From NCBI GenBank assembly GCA_021904315.1, contig CM038923.1, positions 558,001 to 622,000 of the forward strand: a DNA stretch of 64,000 nt. Direction: 5' to 3'. The translations under genes were made by a program, and so were the position numbers. This document shows positions 1 to 12,031 of the stretch, one piece after another (position 1 is the first letter of the stretch; every line of letters begins with the position of its first letter). The notes below the pieces were generated by a model. That model made no database searches. It saw nothing but the letters and a program-made list of their open reading frames with translations, and was not told where the DNA came from. Origin of the DNA: Sphagnum magellanicum. Lineage: Eukaryota > Streptophyta > Sphagnopsida > Sphagnales > Sphagnaceae.

Positions 1-810
1 TAAAAATCTCCTTGTTGCCAAAACGAAGTTGATTCAGGGAGGGATGGGTAAAGTATCAAGTGTTTTTCTTCTTCACAAGCATGTGCCCAACATAAGACTG
101 TAAAGACTTCCAATGTTGTTTTATATAGGGTAGGCAACTAACCCATCAGAAATTTCCGTGGGCAATATATGGCAGACTCTTGACCTACAGGGAGGGCAAT
201 GTTGTGTAATGCTTTCCATGCGCGTGTAAAGAGCCCACCATAACGCCCTCGGGTTTAAGAGCCCACCTTACATATTCATCCCTCATTGTCATCATCAATG
301 TTCCCTCAATCGGATGGTTAATTGTAAGGCAAGGATATCATGTTTAGGTTCATTATCATGTTAATTTTTTTTTTTTTTTGGAACTCTATTTTCTCCCCGT
401 CACCCACCTAGTTTTATTTTTAAAAATTTTCCCACCCACCCACCTCACCATCTATTTATCTATCTTGATGGCTTTCAACCTTCCTACCTACCAACACTTA
501 AAGTACATACCTACCAAACCCCACCTACATGGTTACACCTATCTACCTAGTTGCCACTTCAATAGTCCCCCATGATTAACAATGATGAAAAAAGAATATA
601 ATGAAAGCATTGCATGGAGCTTGGTCTTGTTTACTCAAACAAATAAATAAAGGCACGATTAAAATATTTGACAACTCTATATAAGGATATTGCAAGTTTT
701 GCATAGATACTGTTTTCCACGATGGGGCTATTGCAAACCAAGTGGATAATCAAAGCAATACAAAACTCCAATTCAATTTAAACGCACTTAATGCATGTTG
801 TATTCATGTT
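1..810. other. Intergenic AT-rich sequence
   Basis: No gene recognised. A pyrimidine-rich stretch at about 385-560 repeats CCACC and CTACCTACC words and keeps a 65-codon chance frame open. Confidence 0.5.
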
Positions 811-814
811 CATA

Positions 815-1340
815 AAGCAAAATACTCAATGAATGTGTAATACCACTTTCCGAATATCCCAAAAATAATTTTTGTTCCATATCATATCTTTTGAAACTTG
901 GAGAGGTATTGGGTAACCCTAACAAAACTTAAAATGAACAGAAAACCCTCATTGGGGTACTCCATAAACACTATGGGCTGAATTATTTTGGTCTAGGCTA
1001 TCAAAGGGGTATTATTCATGCCTTGAAGGACTCAACGAACGTGCAATACCCCTTTTGAGGTATCCTAAAAATACATTGGGTTTCATAACATATATTTGAA
1101 ACTCAAAGGGGTATTGCATAGTCTTATCAAAATTTACAAAGAAAACAATACCTTTCTTGAAATATTCAGTAAACACCATGGACTAAATTATTTTGGTCTA
1201 AATTATCAAAAGGGTATTGCTCATGCTTAGGAATACTCAATGCACATGCAGTATCCCTTGTAGGGTATCCTAGAAATCATTTTGGCTCTGCAACATATCT
1301 TTTCAAACTTGCAATAGTATTACATGGTCATACTTAAACT
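815..1340. repeat. Tandem repeat of about 205 bp, roughly 2.5 copies
   Basis: Equivalent words ACTCAA(T/C)G occur at 824, 1030 and 1234. Each is followed by a GTAATACC/GCAATACC-type word, then a (G)TATCC word, an AAATCAT/ATACAT word and CATATCTTTT-type sequence. AATTATTTTGGTCTA occurs in the second half of two units. Copies are diverged. Confidence 0.75.
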
Positions 1341-1379
1341 TAGAAGAAAAATAATATTTGCATCATATTGCAATAATAT

Positions 1380-1715
1380 CCTAAACCATGAAACAAAATA
1401 ATAATTTTAAAATATTTACTCCATGCTCAATGTATCATGCCTTACATATTGATTCAAATAAATGAAGGTATTGCAAAGTTCATCATATTGATGGTAGAAA
1501 AGGTTTAAATTGAACAAAGTTAAATAGTTTAAATGCAATACCCCCATTGTATTATGATAATTCATTAACCATGAAACATAAGAATATTTTTAAAATACTT
1601 AATCCCCTTCTAATGTGTCATGAAATTCATGTTTTCAAAATGATTTAACATATATAAAATGAACGTAATGCAAAATTGGCCACATTGATGGTACATGGGT
1701 TTAGGGTTTAATGTA
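1380..1715. repeat. Two units of a dispersed ~175-180 bp repeat
   Basis: Marker words ACCATGAAACA at 1386 and 1568, each followed by ATTTTTAAAATA(C/T)TTA-like sequence and then by TGCAAA plus a TTGATGGTA word. Confidence 0.6.
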
Positions 1716-1719
1716 AAAT

Positions 1720-2490
1720 TTACTATTTAATGTTAGAAATCAGAATTTGTAAAAGTCAAAAAATTAAATGTTCATTCTTAACTTTTTTCAATGATGTTTT
1801 TCCTTCTTAAAGTTGTAAATTCTTTTTTTTAATTAAAAAACATAAAATCTCTAATTTAATAATATTTTAATGCATTTAAAAAAAACTAAAGCACATGATT
1901 TTATATTTTTTTTATGGTTCACATAATAATAATAAATGATCTATCCCATATATCAATCCTATGTATGATTGAAATTTTATTAAATTTTTGTTGACATATA
2001 ATAAATAATTTCTAGCTTAAAATAATTATATATTAGACCATTAATACTTTATATTTTATAAATATATAACACAAGTCCTTTGTAAATTTTATTTCTTATG
2101 ATGGATTTTCTAATATTTTCTTAAATATTGGTCTACATGTATTATTGTTTATAACATATTGAATAATACATTATGTAATATTATGGAATTATATATTTTA
2201 TTCATTTTAATATAGATAATATCTTCATATTTATTTAAAATAAAACAAGAATTGATTAAAAATATATATCAAATTTAAATTATATATATATACCCAAGGT
2301 TATGTATAGTGCAATTTTTTTTCATGAACTATATTTTTGATGAGAATTTAAACATTCCAAAAAACAAGTTATTAACATTGTATATTTTATTAATGCATGT
2401 AATTGAATATTATTTCTATGTAAATTGAAATTTAGTTTATAACATATCAAATAATGCCATATATGATCAATAATTTTGTGACACTTTGAA
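1720..2490 (+). repeat. Repeat family copy 1 (direct)
   Basis: Shares ordered landmarks with copies at 4100-4760 (same orientation) and 5280-6240 (inverted): GGTTCACATA, TTGGTCTA, GTTATGTATAGTGCAATTT, TTATTAACATTGTATATTTT, ATTAATGCATGTAATTGAAT and AACATATCAAATAATGCCA. No protein motif was seen. Confidence 0.75.
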
Positions 2491-2830
2491 CAAAGTTTTG
2501 AAGGATAATTACAATACCCTCATCTCATTGTGATAATTTCATTACCCATCAAACAAATTAATTTTTTTTACATATTTAATCCATGTTCAATATATCATGT
2601 ATTATATCAAGTAAATGAGGGTATTGCAAAATTGGTCACATTGATGGCAAAAGGTTACTTGAACTTCATAATAATAATTTCTTAAAATATTTGATTGATT
2701 GGAAATATATGATGAAATACATATTTTAAAATTGATACATTCACCTTACAATATAACTTCTTATATATAAATAAAAGGAGTTCAAAATTGGTCACATTGA
2801 ATGTAAAACGGTTTAAGGACAAATACATCA
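2490..2830. repeat. Further diverged units of the ~175-bp repeat
   Basis: AACAAAGTTTTGAA, then TTGTGATAATTTCATTACCCAT, then GTATTGCAAAATTGGTCACA with TTGATGG, matching the order seen at 1440-1700 and 5030-5280. Confidence 0.55.
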
Positions 2831-4100
2831 AATTGGGCACAAATTAGTCACAAATATTTTTTTACCCATCATGGGTTTGGAATTAAATTTGCACAAAATT
2901 GAAATTTGGTCACAATCCCAAAATAAATAGATATGTAAATATATCATTAATGCTTTTGATAGATATCTTGCTACTTACAACTTCTACAAATGTGAATATA
3001 TGTTGGAATCCTAAAGAGAAGTTTTCACAACAACAACAACATTTTGATGAACTTCAACTTTCTACTTTTATGTTGAAACCTATGTTTATAACTTCATGAG
3101 AAATGAGCTAGTAGTTTAGTTAATGGTATGTATGGCTCTCACTAATTATACAAAACCCCCAAAGTCTCATTTCAAGTCTTAGTTTTAAACATGGAGAAAA
3201 TTCCTCCTCCAACATATGGTTTATTGGAGTGGTCACATCCTCTAATTCCAATTGTGAGAAAAATTTGGGCTGATTAGTTGTGTAAACATTCGTGTAATGC
3301 ATATGGGTGCTTGCAAGGATTATATGAAATTATATATAATGTTGTCACCAAATCATGCATTTGATTATAACATTGTTGCACTTCATCATCAGCTTCATGT
3401 AATGTTTTTTACAACTTGACAATCTTTCAAGAATTTTTTTGCTTTAAGTCTTGAAAAAAACCTTGCAACAACTCTCCTTTATTCATTTTGTTGAATTATT
3501 GATTGCTTAAATCACAAGTTATAATAATGAAAATGGGAACACTAGTATTAAAGTGATGAATGTCAACATGTACATGATATCAATTAGCTTTCAGGATGAT
3601 GCATTTAAAAATGTGGAACATTAGCTACACACATGGAGGTATGAAATTTTGGTGGCCAACATTTCCTCCATATTTCTTCCTTAATATGTTTTTAGAATCG
3701 TCACAATAACAACCTTGGCCCAAATGTTCTTCAACCATAATGGTGGAAATTAATGATATGCCACTTGAATTGATAACAAATAATGCCCTTATTAAAACTA
3801 TATCTTCCCTAAAGAATGTAACAACTTAAATCTCCATAAATGAATGTGAAACATCAATTACACATATGAAATATCAATATTTTAATGTTTAACATTTTTC
3901 TTCCATATTTCTTCTTTAGTTTGTTCCCATGGGCATTACAACCATAGCCTTGTATTCATTTCAATTTTTTTATTAAATAACATATCAATTACCATTAGTT
4001 GGGAAAAAAAGTTCAAACATGTGATTTGTAAATGGAAAAACCTTTATGGGAAATACAAGAATAAATAAATAAATAATTTTCATATCTTAAACCTTATTTG
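2830..4100. other. AT-rich intergenic sequence
   Basis: No gene, tRNA or transposon motif recognised. The short frames at 2899-3099 and 3120-3302 have no family resemblance. Confidence 0.5.
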
Positions 4101-4760
4101 ATTTAGGAATTTATTTTATATAATACATATTTCTCCTAATGTATCATAATTTTATTAACAAATTTTAATTTAGATGTATGAATCAATATAATTTTTTATG
4201 ATGTATAATATTGGTCTAAATATATTGTTGTTTATAACAAGTTGAGTAATACAATATATTTAATTAATAATATTATGAAATTATAATTATAATGCATTTT
4301 AATACATATAATATCTTTTATTTATTTTAAATAAGTTCATTAAAAATATTAAATGTAATATATATACCCATATTATGTATAATGCAATTTGTGTATGATT
4401 TTTTAAATTTTAAACGAGAATTCAAAAATTCAAAAAGATAAGTTATTAACATTGTATATTTTATTAATGCATGTAATTGAATAATATTTTGAAGTAAAAT
4501 GAAACATAATTAATAACATATCAAATAATGCCAATATTGATAAATAATTTTATGACATTTTAACATGTATTCCTTTTTGTATTATAATATATTCAAATAT
4601 TTATTTTCTTTGTCTTTTATTAAAAAATAAAACACATGTAAAGTTTATTTGAATAAATGAATGGTTGCTTATGATTCAAAAAATATGAAAGGTGCATAAA
4701 CTATCAATTTTTAATTTTGAAAATATTTTAATTTAATATTGAAGTATAAGTTACTAATAT
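4100..4760 (+). repeat. Repeat family copy 2 (direct)
   Basis: Matches copy 1 over TTGGTCTAAATA, TTATGTATAATGCAATTT, TTATTAACATTGTATATTTT and ATATCAAATAATGCCA. It also extends beyond copy 1 (AATAAATGAATGGTTGCTTA, ATTCAAAAAATA), where it is mirrored only by the inverted copy. Confidence 0.75.
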
Positions 4761-4999
4761 TATGTAAGTTTAATCTCTATAAATTAATTAGATGTAAAAT
4801 TTAGTTTAAATTTTATTAATTAATGATATACTTAGTTATTTATTGTGTGAAGTGATTTTTTTACATTTCTAGAAATATAATAGTTGCATAATTATTGTTA
4901 ACTTGGTAGAAAATTTAAGTAAACATTAGATATAGTTGATTTAAACATTTTCAAACTCATAAACAACAAGAATTATTTAATGGGCCAATGCAAAATGAA

Positions 5000-5285
5000 G
5001 GTATTGCAAAATGAAACAAATTGTGCATGAACAAAGTTTAAAAGTGTAACTGCAATCAACACATTATGTTATGCTAATGTCATTAACCATGAAATAAATG
5101 AATTTTAAAAATATATTTCTTCCATGTTCAATATATCATGCCATGTCCATATTAAAACAAGTAAATAAATGTATTGCAAAATTGGTTAGATTGATAATAT
5201 TGAACAAAGTTTTGAAATGTAATTGCAATACCTTCATCATATTGTGATAATTCCACTAACCATGAGACATAAGAATAATATAACA
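5000..5285. repeat. Two units of the ~175-bp repeat
   Basis: Words TTAACCATGAAATAA near 5086 and CTAACCATGAGACAT near 5258 are about 172 bases apart. TATTGCAAAATTGGTTAGAT is at about 5172. Confidence 0.6.
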
Positions 5286-6240
5286 TTAAAAAAATTTCAA
5301 CTAACTTTTTTTAAAAATTCAATTAAAATTTGATATTTGTACACCATTTCTATTTTTTGAATCACAAGTAACCATCCATTTATTCAAAGAAGCTTTACAT
5401 AATATTTTATTTCAATAAAATATTTAATTTAAAAAATTTGAGTATATTTTAATACAAAAGGGTATACACATTAAACAATCAGAAAAATATTGATCATATA
5501 TGGCATTATTTGATATGTTATAAACTAAAATTCAATTTACATTGAAATAATATTCAAGTACATGCATTAATAAAATATACAATGTTAATAGCTTATTTTT
5601 AGAATTTTTAGAATTAAAAAATAAATAAAAACATCAAAATAAATTGCACTATACATAACAATGGGTTTATATATATAATTTTCATTTAATATAATTTTTA
5701 TTCAACTATTATGGTATTTTCATTAAATATTAATAAATTACATATATTAAAAATTAACAAATTATTTTTTAAATATTTTTAAACTCGATATAAACAACAA
5801 TATATTTAAAGACCAATATTTAAACCAATATTATACATCATAAAAAATTACATAAATACTTGTGTTAAAATTTTATAAAATATATTATATTAACAATCTA
5901 CTATATAATTAGTTTAGATGAAAATTTAGTTTTTTTATATGTAGAAAAATATAAAATAAAATTTCAATCATACATAAAATTAATATATGGGAAAGGTATC
6001 AATTTTTGTTTGTATGTGAACCATTAAATAAATGTGACACCATTTGTTATAATTTTTTGGTAAAAAACCATTAAAATTTCGTTAAATAATAAATTTAAAA
6101 TTTTTGTTTCATGAAATGAGTTTGCAACTTTAAAAGGGGAAAAACATAAATATGTACATCATTGGAGAAATGTTCAAAATGAACTTGTGATTTTTTGATT
6201 TCGAAAAAATCTGAATTCTAACATAATATCACAATATAAT
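5285..6240 (-). repeat. Repeat family copy 3 (inverted)
   Basis: On the minus strand this reads as the most complete member: it aligns first with 1720-2490 and then with 4100-4760. Examples on the plus strand are TGGCATTATTTGATATGTTA, ATGCATTAATAAAATATACA and AATTGCACTATACATAACA. With copy 2 it forms a long imperfect inverted repeat around about 520 bp. Confidence 0.75.
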
Positions 6241-9200
6241 CACACAACAATTTGAAAGTGTTGTTATTTATTTTAACACATGTGTGAACACAAGCCAAGA
6301 ATGTTTTTTTCAATTCAACATTTAATCCATCAAACATTGTGTTGAATTGCAAAATTATATATATTTAGTTCTAACATAATTTGATATGAGTTGTTGAAAT
6401 AAATTGATTCAAATAATGTCCACACTTCAACTAAGCTTCATGTATTTTATTAGTCATATGGTCAACTTTATATACTATACATATGTTTTACAATTTATTC
6501 ATTTATCTTACATTGGGGGAAAAAAATTAATGTTTCAATAGATGATAAGAGATTATATAACATTTTATTCATTGTTATTTTCATTTATTGTGTTTGCACA
6601 GGTTCATTATAAGGATAGTTGTATTCCAATGACATTGCATACAACCCATAGGAGATCCATTGTGAATAAACACAATTTTAAATGAAACTATCACCCATTG
6701 TAGATGATTCCATATTTTTGCATACAAATGCTTTTGGACTAAATTTGAACATGCACATTCTTAGATCATATACACATAATGATTGAAAACATCATATCCA
6801 AGATGTATGTAATATCAATTTGCAAAGTAATAAAATATTTAATTATTTATTTATGAAATTCAAAATACCTTGTAACAACAATTTCACAAAAATCTGGATT
6901 TCGTTGTTCTACTTCAATCAAAATTGGCCATTAATTGCATACAATTATGACAATATCATGAAGAAATATTACATGTGTGAAATGTTATGGTATCTCAGTG
7001 TATAGTTGATTGTTTCCATTAAATTCATAGATTCTTGTGCACATTTTATAACTTCCAATTCTCCTTTCATTTTACTTCCACCTCCTTATGCAACCTTGTT
7101 GTATTGATAATTTTCATCATCTATAACATCTTCTTCACAATTTCATAATGAAATAATCTTGGTTGTTTGATCATCTTTTGTCTATAATTCTTTGTAAGGT
7201 TTTACAACCATTGGTTGCTTGTTTTCAATTATGTTCATCAATGTTCCATGATCACAATATGTTTTCCTTAACATTGCAATATTAGCCATAAAATATTTTG
7301 CAAAAAAATTATTTTCTTCTCATCATATTTGTCCAAATCAAGTTTTCAACTAATTTCCATGTGAAATCATTTAGATAGTTTTTAATGGAATTGATATTTT
7401 GACATAATCGTCAATTTAAATGAGATGTAAATTTCAATGATAAAAAAAGAGAGATGGTGTTTGAATTTGAGTTCTATTTCTTACAAGAAAAATAAACAAA
7501 TATTCCTTTGCATGAGGAAATTTTTTTTGATGAAATTTGAATTTAATTGTTTTTCCACAAAAAAGCACATATGTGTGTGCATTTCCATATACATGCATTT
7601 CCAAACACAAATAGACAAATAATAATATTTTTATTATATAAATGTAGATGACATTAGTTTGAAATAAGATCAAAATCAATTAAAAATATCATATCAATTA
7701 TAATTTTATCAAATATATAAACCAAGATCACACCAAGATGGCGATAACTTAAACATATGAAAGAGATCATTTGAAAACTTCAATTATATATTCAATTGCA
7801 CCCCTTTTGGGGCCCTTGTGATGCACCCTTTTGAAACACCCCCCTCCAATTAAAGTGTTGGTTTCCATATCTTGTTAAAATTATGGATTTCATCCGTAAA
7901 GTTTTTCTTTTGTTTTTTGTGTGCAAATGAGGGGTTTTGAGTAGGTTTTTTTTTTTTTTTTTTTTGCCATTTCAATTTTGCTATGCTGAAAATTTGAAAT
8001 TAAAAAAAAAGAAATTTAAAATTTTAATTAGAAAATTAAAATTCACCCAAAAATTCCTAATTTTGGGGGGTTTTCAACAACAAAATTTTGTCTGAACAAA
8101 AACTAGTTTTAAGACTTTTTCTCAATAAAATGTTACACTTTTATTTTCAAAACGTCTGAATAATTGAACCCAATTACAAGGAATTAAAAAACTATCTTCA
8201 ACTTATGAAAGTTTCATTATATATAAAATAAAGAGCTTATCACAAATAACATTTGGCAAGCCATAAAGGAACCATGTGTTAAAACTAATAATGCCATTTA
8301 AAATTTATAAAAAATGTTCAAATTGAATTCTCATCACTTTGGATGCCATTTTGAATTGGGACCACAAAAACAATCCATTTTCAAGCCTTTTCATGAATTT
8401 GTATTGGCATCAATTTAATTGCGCCAAGGAACTAGGTTCATGGTAAAGTTTTGAGTGGTTATGGGTGTAATTTAAGCATTTAATCATGTTAAAATGTCAT
8501 TCACAATTACCAACTTAAGAAAATTGAATTATTGGGTATGGAATATGGATCAATCATCAAGAATAAATATCGATATAAAATGGAGAATTGACAACCACAT
8601 TGATCTTGTGAAGGAAATCACAAGTGTTGATTCATGAAAGGAAACAATAACCTTAAAGTTGAAATTTCATGCTTAATTTGGGAATTTTACATCAATATTC
8701 TAAATGAAGGTGATCAATTTTTGGTTGAAAATAAATGTCAAAATTTTGATATAATTATTTTTGATACATGAAAATTGATTGTATTTTGATTTATGTTATG
8801 ATTACATCATCAAATCAATTTCAAAAAGTATGATATGTGAAAAAATTGTTGAGTTTTTTTTTAATACAAGTGTGATGAAAGGCCTCATACATAAGAGCAA
8901 ACATTAGTAGAAAAATCTTGTTATGCAACTTTAATTTTTGACTAGAAATTAGTTACATATCATTTCAATAACCAAATATTCCATCAGTTGTATAAGACCC
9001 AATAGAATATGCAACAAACATTTTTAAAAACACACATAATTTGCAAATAAAATCTCTCACCCAAATCCCAAAGAAAAAAACCTATAACAAAAGAAATCAA
9101 TTTACAAGAAAAGTGAAGTAAATAAATAAATAAATAAATAACAAACGAACAAGTGCACACCTTAAATACTTTTGAACTTTAAAAAATGCATTGTCATGAC

Positions 9201-9250
9201 ATGAAGCACCTATGCTACATGATTTCACCATAGCTACTTAAATAATAATA
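6240..9250. other. AT-rich intergenic sequence
   Basis: No gene recognised. Contains homopolymer T at about 7947-7966 and an (AATA)n run near 9119-9140. Frames at 7434-7679 and 7437-7622 lie opposite each other and look random. Confidence 0.5.
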
Positions 9251-9253
9251 AAA

Positions 9254-9280
9254 CTAGTGGGTAACCCGTGGCTACGCCAC
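9254..9280 (-). mobile_element. Helitron-like 3' terminus
   Basis: Read on the minus strand, a perfect 5-bp hairpin with a 3-base loop (GTGGC GTA GCCAC, 9280-9268) is followed by 10 bases and then CTAG with T as the next host base (9257-9253). Helitrons end in CTRR before a host T, with a short hairpin about 10 bases upstream. The element body would lie to the right, towards the PRP18 copy. I did not find the matching 5' TC end, so the length is unknown. Confidence 0.5.
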
Positions 9281-9300
9281 TCCAACCACCCCCAACGCTT

Positions 9301-9375
9301 TGTGCTTTCATGTTTGGATTTGTAGGCAGGTTTGGCTAAATCTTCCTTCAGATAATTGCCCACTTTTTCCACATC
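9301..9375 (+). repeat. Dispersed TTTGGCTAAATCTT family, copy A
   Basis: The exact 14-mer is at 9331-9344, preceded about 20 bases earlier by TTTCA and followed by GAT.ATTGCC. The same arrangement occurs at 44027, 56735 and (inverted) 16831. Confidence 0.5.
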
Positions 9376-9929
9376 TTCCTACAGATGATGGCCATTTTGG
9401 CTACAAACAAAAACAATTCGCAAAAAAAAAACCCACCGGTGCTATTATTACCATATGGTTGAAGAATGGGTACCTTTAAAATAAATATACTTATTATTAC
9501 ATTTTCTTTCAAGGAGAGGTTTACAAAATTTAAAATAATAATATTTTTGGGTGCACAAATAGACAAATCCATTTCAGAAATGGAGAAATCCATAGTTTTG
9601 ACTCTTACCCAAAATTGGATTTGGACTTCAAGTCAAAACTCCAAGTGTGAATGCACCTTTACTAGTGACATTTAGAAAGCATCAATGGTGAAGGACCAAT
9701 AGGTCCCCATGAATCCAAAGGTGGGGAACAACCAATTACACTTTGGAATAAAACCCCTATTCCAACTTGTTACCACCCCAAGGGAACAATGACTTCTTGG
9801 GCCTGTGAGGCTCAGTGCATTCCATGGTGGAACAAGCCTTACTGGCCTGTTCCCTATGACATTAAGGTATGGGGAGGCAAATTACGTCATTTTCTTGACA
9901 ACATTATGTGACATAATCTTCTAATGAGG

Positions 9930-10376
9930 ATTATAATACACTCATTATAATGGCCATAATGTGTTAATTAGAAGTAAGAGAGAATTAGGGTTTCACATCA
10001 GGGTTTGATCTTAGGGTTTCACATTAGGGCTCCATATTAGGGTTTCAGTTCGGTCATCATACTAGCAGGCTTTGTAGTGAGCTCCATTCCGACATAGCGA
10101 GACCGGTTTGTTTGCACGCTCTTTGAGGATCCAGTGAGAATTCCGCAGAGTTCTCGCTGGTTCTTGCGACTTCATCTCCTCAAATCTTTCAAAGGAATTG
10201 TAGGCCCTGGATTTGTATTGAATTTCCTTGGTTTTCGATCGTCTGCCTACGTGAGAAAGTGGGATCCATGGAAATGTTGTAATGTTTTGATGTAGCTTTG
10301 TAGCAGCAGCAAAACGGGGGAAAGCTCTGGAGCAAAGGTCGGGGGCGGCTATAGCAGATGCTATTTTTTGTGAGTG
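9930..10376 (+). other. Former 5' region of the PRP18 copy
   Basis: Sequence directly before the broken start contains repeated AGGGTTTCACAT-type words at about 9985-10050, a pattern common in plant 5' leaders, and then higher-GC sequence up to the ATG at 10377. It probably came along with the PRP18 copy. The minus-strand frames here are shadows. Confidence 0.4.
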
Positions 10377-12031
10377 ATGGGTGTTTTGAAGAAGGAGCTG
10401 TAGAGGAGGCGGAAGACTTTTGAGCAGGAATTTGGTGGGAGGAAGTTTGTGAGAAGGTCGGAGATAGAGCAGCGGGCATTGGAGAGGAAGAGGGAGGAGG
10501 AAAAGAGGGAGCTGCAAAAGAAATCCATCAGAAAAAGAGTGGCTGGAGGAGTCGGCGATGGTTATGATGTTCTTGCAAACTCCTCAGATGCATCTTCATT
10601 ACCAGGAGCGACGTCAAAAGCAAAAGCGTCGTCATTGAAGGTCAGGGAGAATGTAAGCGATGAGGAAAAGATTGACGAGATGGTGTTGCCTAAGGCGGAG
10701 GTTATACGGAGACTCAGTTATTTGAAGCATCCTATCACGTTGTTCGGAGAGGGTGATGATGCTAGACAATCGAGGCTGAAAGCTTTGCTCAAGGCCGGAG
10801 TTACGGATCCCGATAGCGAGCTGATGGAGGGCCAGAGGAACGACTTCTTGGTCGACATGGCGGAGCTGCGCAAACGGGAGAAGCACGGCCGATTGGAACC
10901 TCGGAAAGAGAAGAAGAGAAAGATGCAGCGGCTGCGGAGGACGGAGACAAGGATGGCGGTGGGGGTGGAGAACAGATTGTCAATGGTGATGGGGGCATCT
11001 CATCCGGTGTCGACAACGACAAGGACATGAAGGTAGGAATCAGACGTTTCTTTGTTTTGTTTTTTCCTAGGGTTTCTAGGGTTTTCTAGGGTTTTCAGAT
11101 GGTGTCTGACCATACATAAATGGTGGCATTTTTTGTTGTGTGTTGTCTGTTTTTGAGCAGAGGTTAAAGAGCAACTTTGAGGAGCTTTGTGATGAGGACA
11201 AGATTCTAGTTTTCTTCAAGCGGTTGCTGCAGGAGCTGGAGGACCGATGAGAAGGAGAGAAGCGAACTGGTCGTGGAAAGTCCAGTGTAGCCACCTTCAA
11301 GCAGTGTGCAAGATATCTGAAACCTCATTTTAAGATGTGTCGAAAGAAGGTACACACATGCAAACTTTCACTCTGTAGTGTCATAAGGGGTTGTTTATGG
11401 TCTCTTCTGAATAAGATATTAGTGTTGGCATCTCTTAGTCCAGGTGGATTACAAGAGTATTGACTCTTCTTGTTTAGCATGTCTTCTCAGAGTGGGCAGT
11501 GGCTCCACCCAGGTGAACTGTGAGTGGACATGAAGCAACATCTGAAGGAGGCCATAAGGAGGAGGATTTGTGGCACATTTGTTGAAACCTTTTTGGTTGG
11601 ATTATGCAGATGCTTCCAGATGATATTCAGGTGGTGCTAATGATAGTGGTGAAGTGCTGTATGGAGTGAGATTACATGACAGCTATGGACCAATACATCA
11701 AACTTGCTATTGGTAATGCACCTTGGCCGATTGGAGTGACCATGGTGGGTATCCACAAGCATTCTGCTCATGAGAAGATTTATACCTACAGTGTTGCACA
11801 TATCATGAATGATGAAACAACAAGGAAGTACCTACAGTCGATCAAGAGATTAATGACAGTTTGCCAACAGTGGTATCCCTCCATGCCATCAAGTCTGTTG
11901 AGTTTAGTAGCCTTGCTAATATGAGTGACCTTCATTCCCTACTGCTTGAGGAATCTGTCAAGACTGGTAGCCATGCTGCTAAAGAGCGGTTGCTTCTCAT
12001 GGCTGCTAAGGAGGACAATGAAAATCCTTAG
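10377..12031 (+). pseudogene. PRP18: PRP18 pre-mRNA splicing factor pseudogene, introns retained
   Basis: PRP18 is a U5 snRNP-associated factor for the second step of splicing. Three exons can be joined: 10377-11032, 11161-11349 and 11610-12031. The N-terminal part has KFVRRSEIEQRALERKREEE, then the PRP4/PRP18 motif VLPKAEVIRRLSYLKHPITL, FGEGDDARQSRLKALLK and NDFLVDMAELRKREKHG. The C-terminal Prp18 domain has [58 protein letters not shown] and [19 protein letters not shown]. It is broken by TAG at 10401 (codon 9), a frameshift near 10.91 kb, TGA at 11248 with neighbouring residues missing, TGA at 11667, and a frameshift near 11.89 kb, after which the frame reads [18 protein letters not shown] to a stop at 12029. 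Because introns with GT/AG ends remain, this is a DNA-level copy and not a retrocopy. Confidence 0.88.

Noticed and set aside
10062-10517. 151-codon minus frame overlapping the PRP18 start
   Set aside because: It is a shadow of the PRP18 5' region. The plus strand carries clear family motifs.
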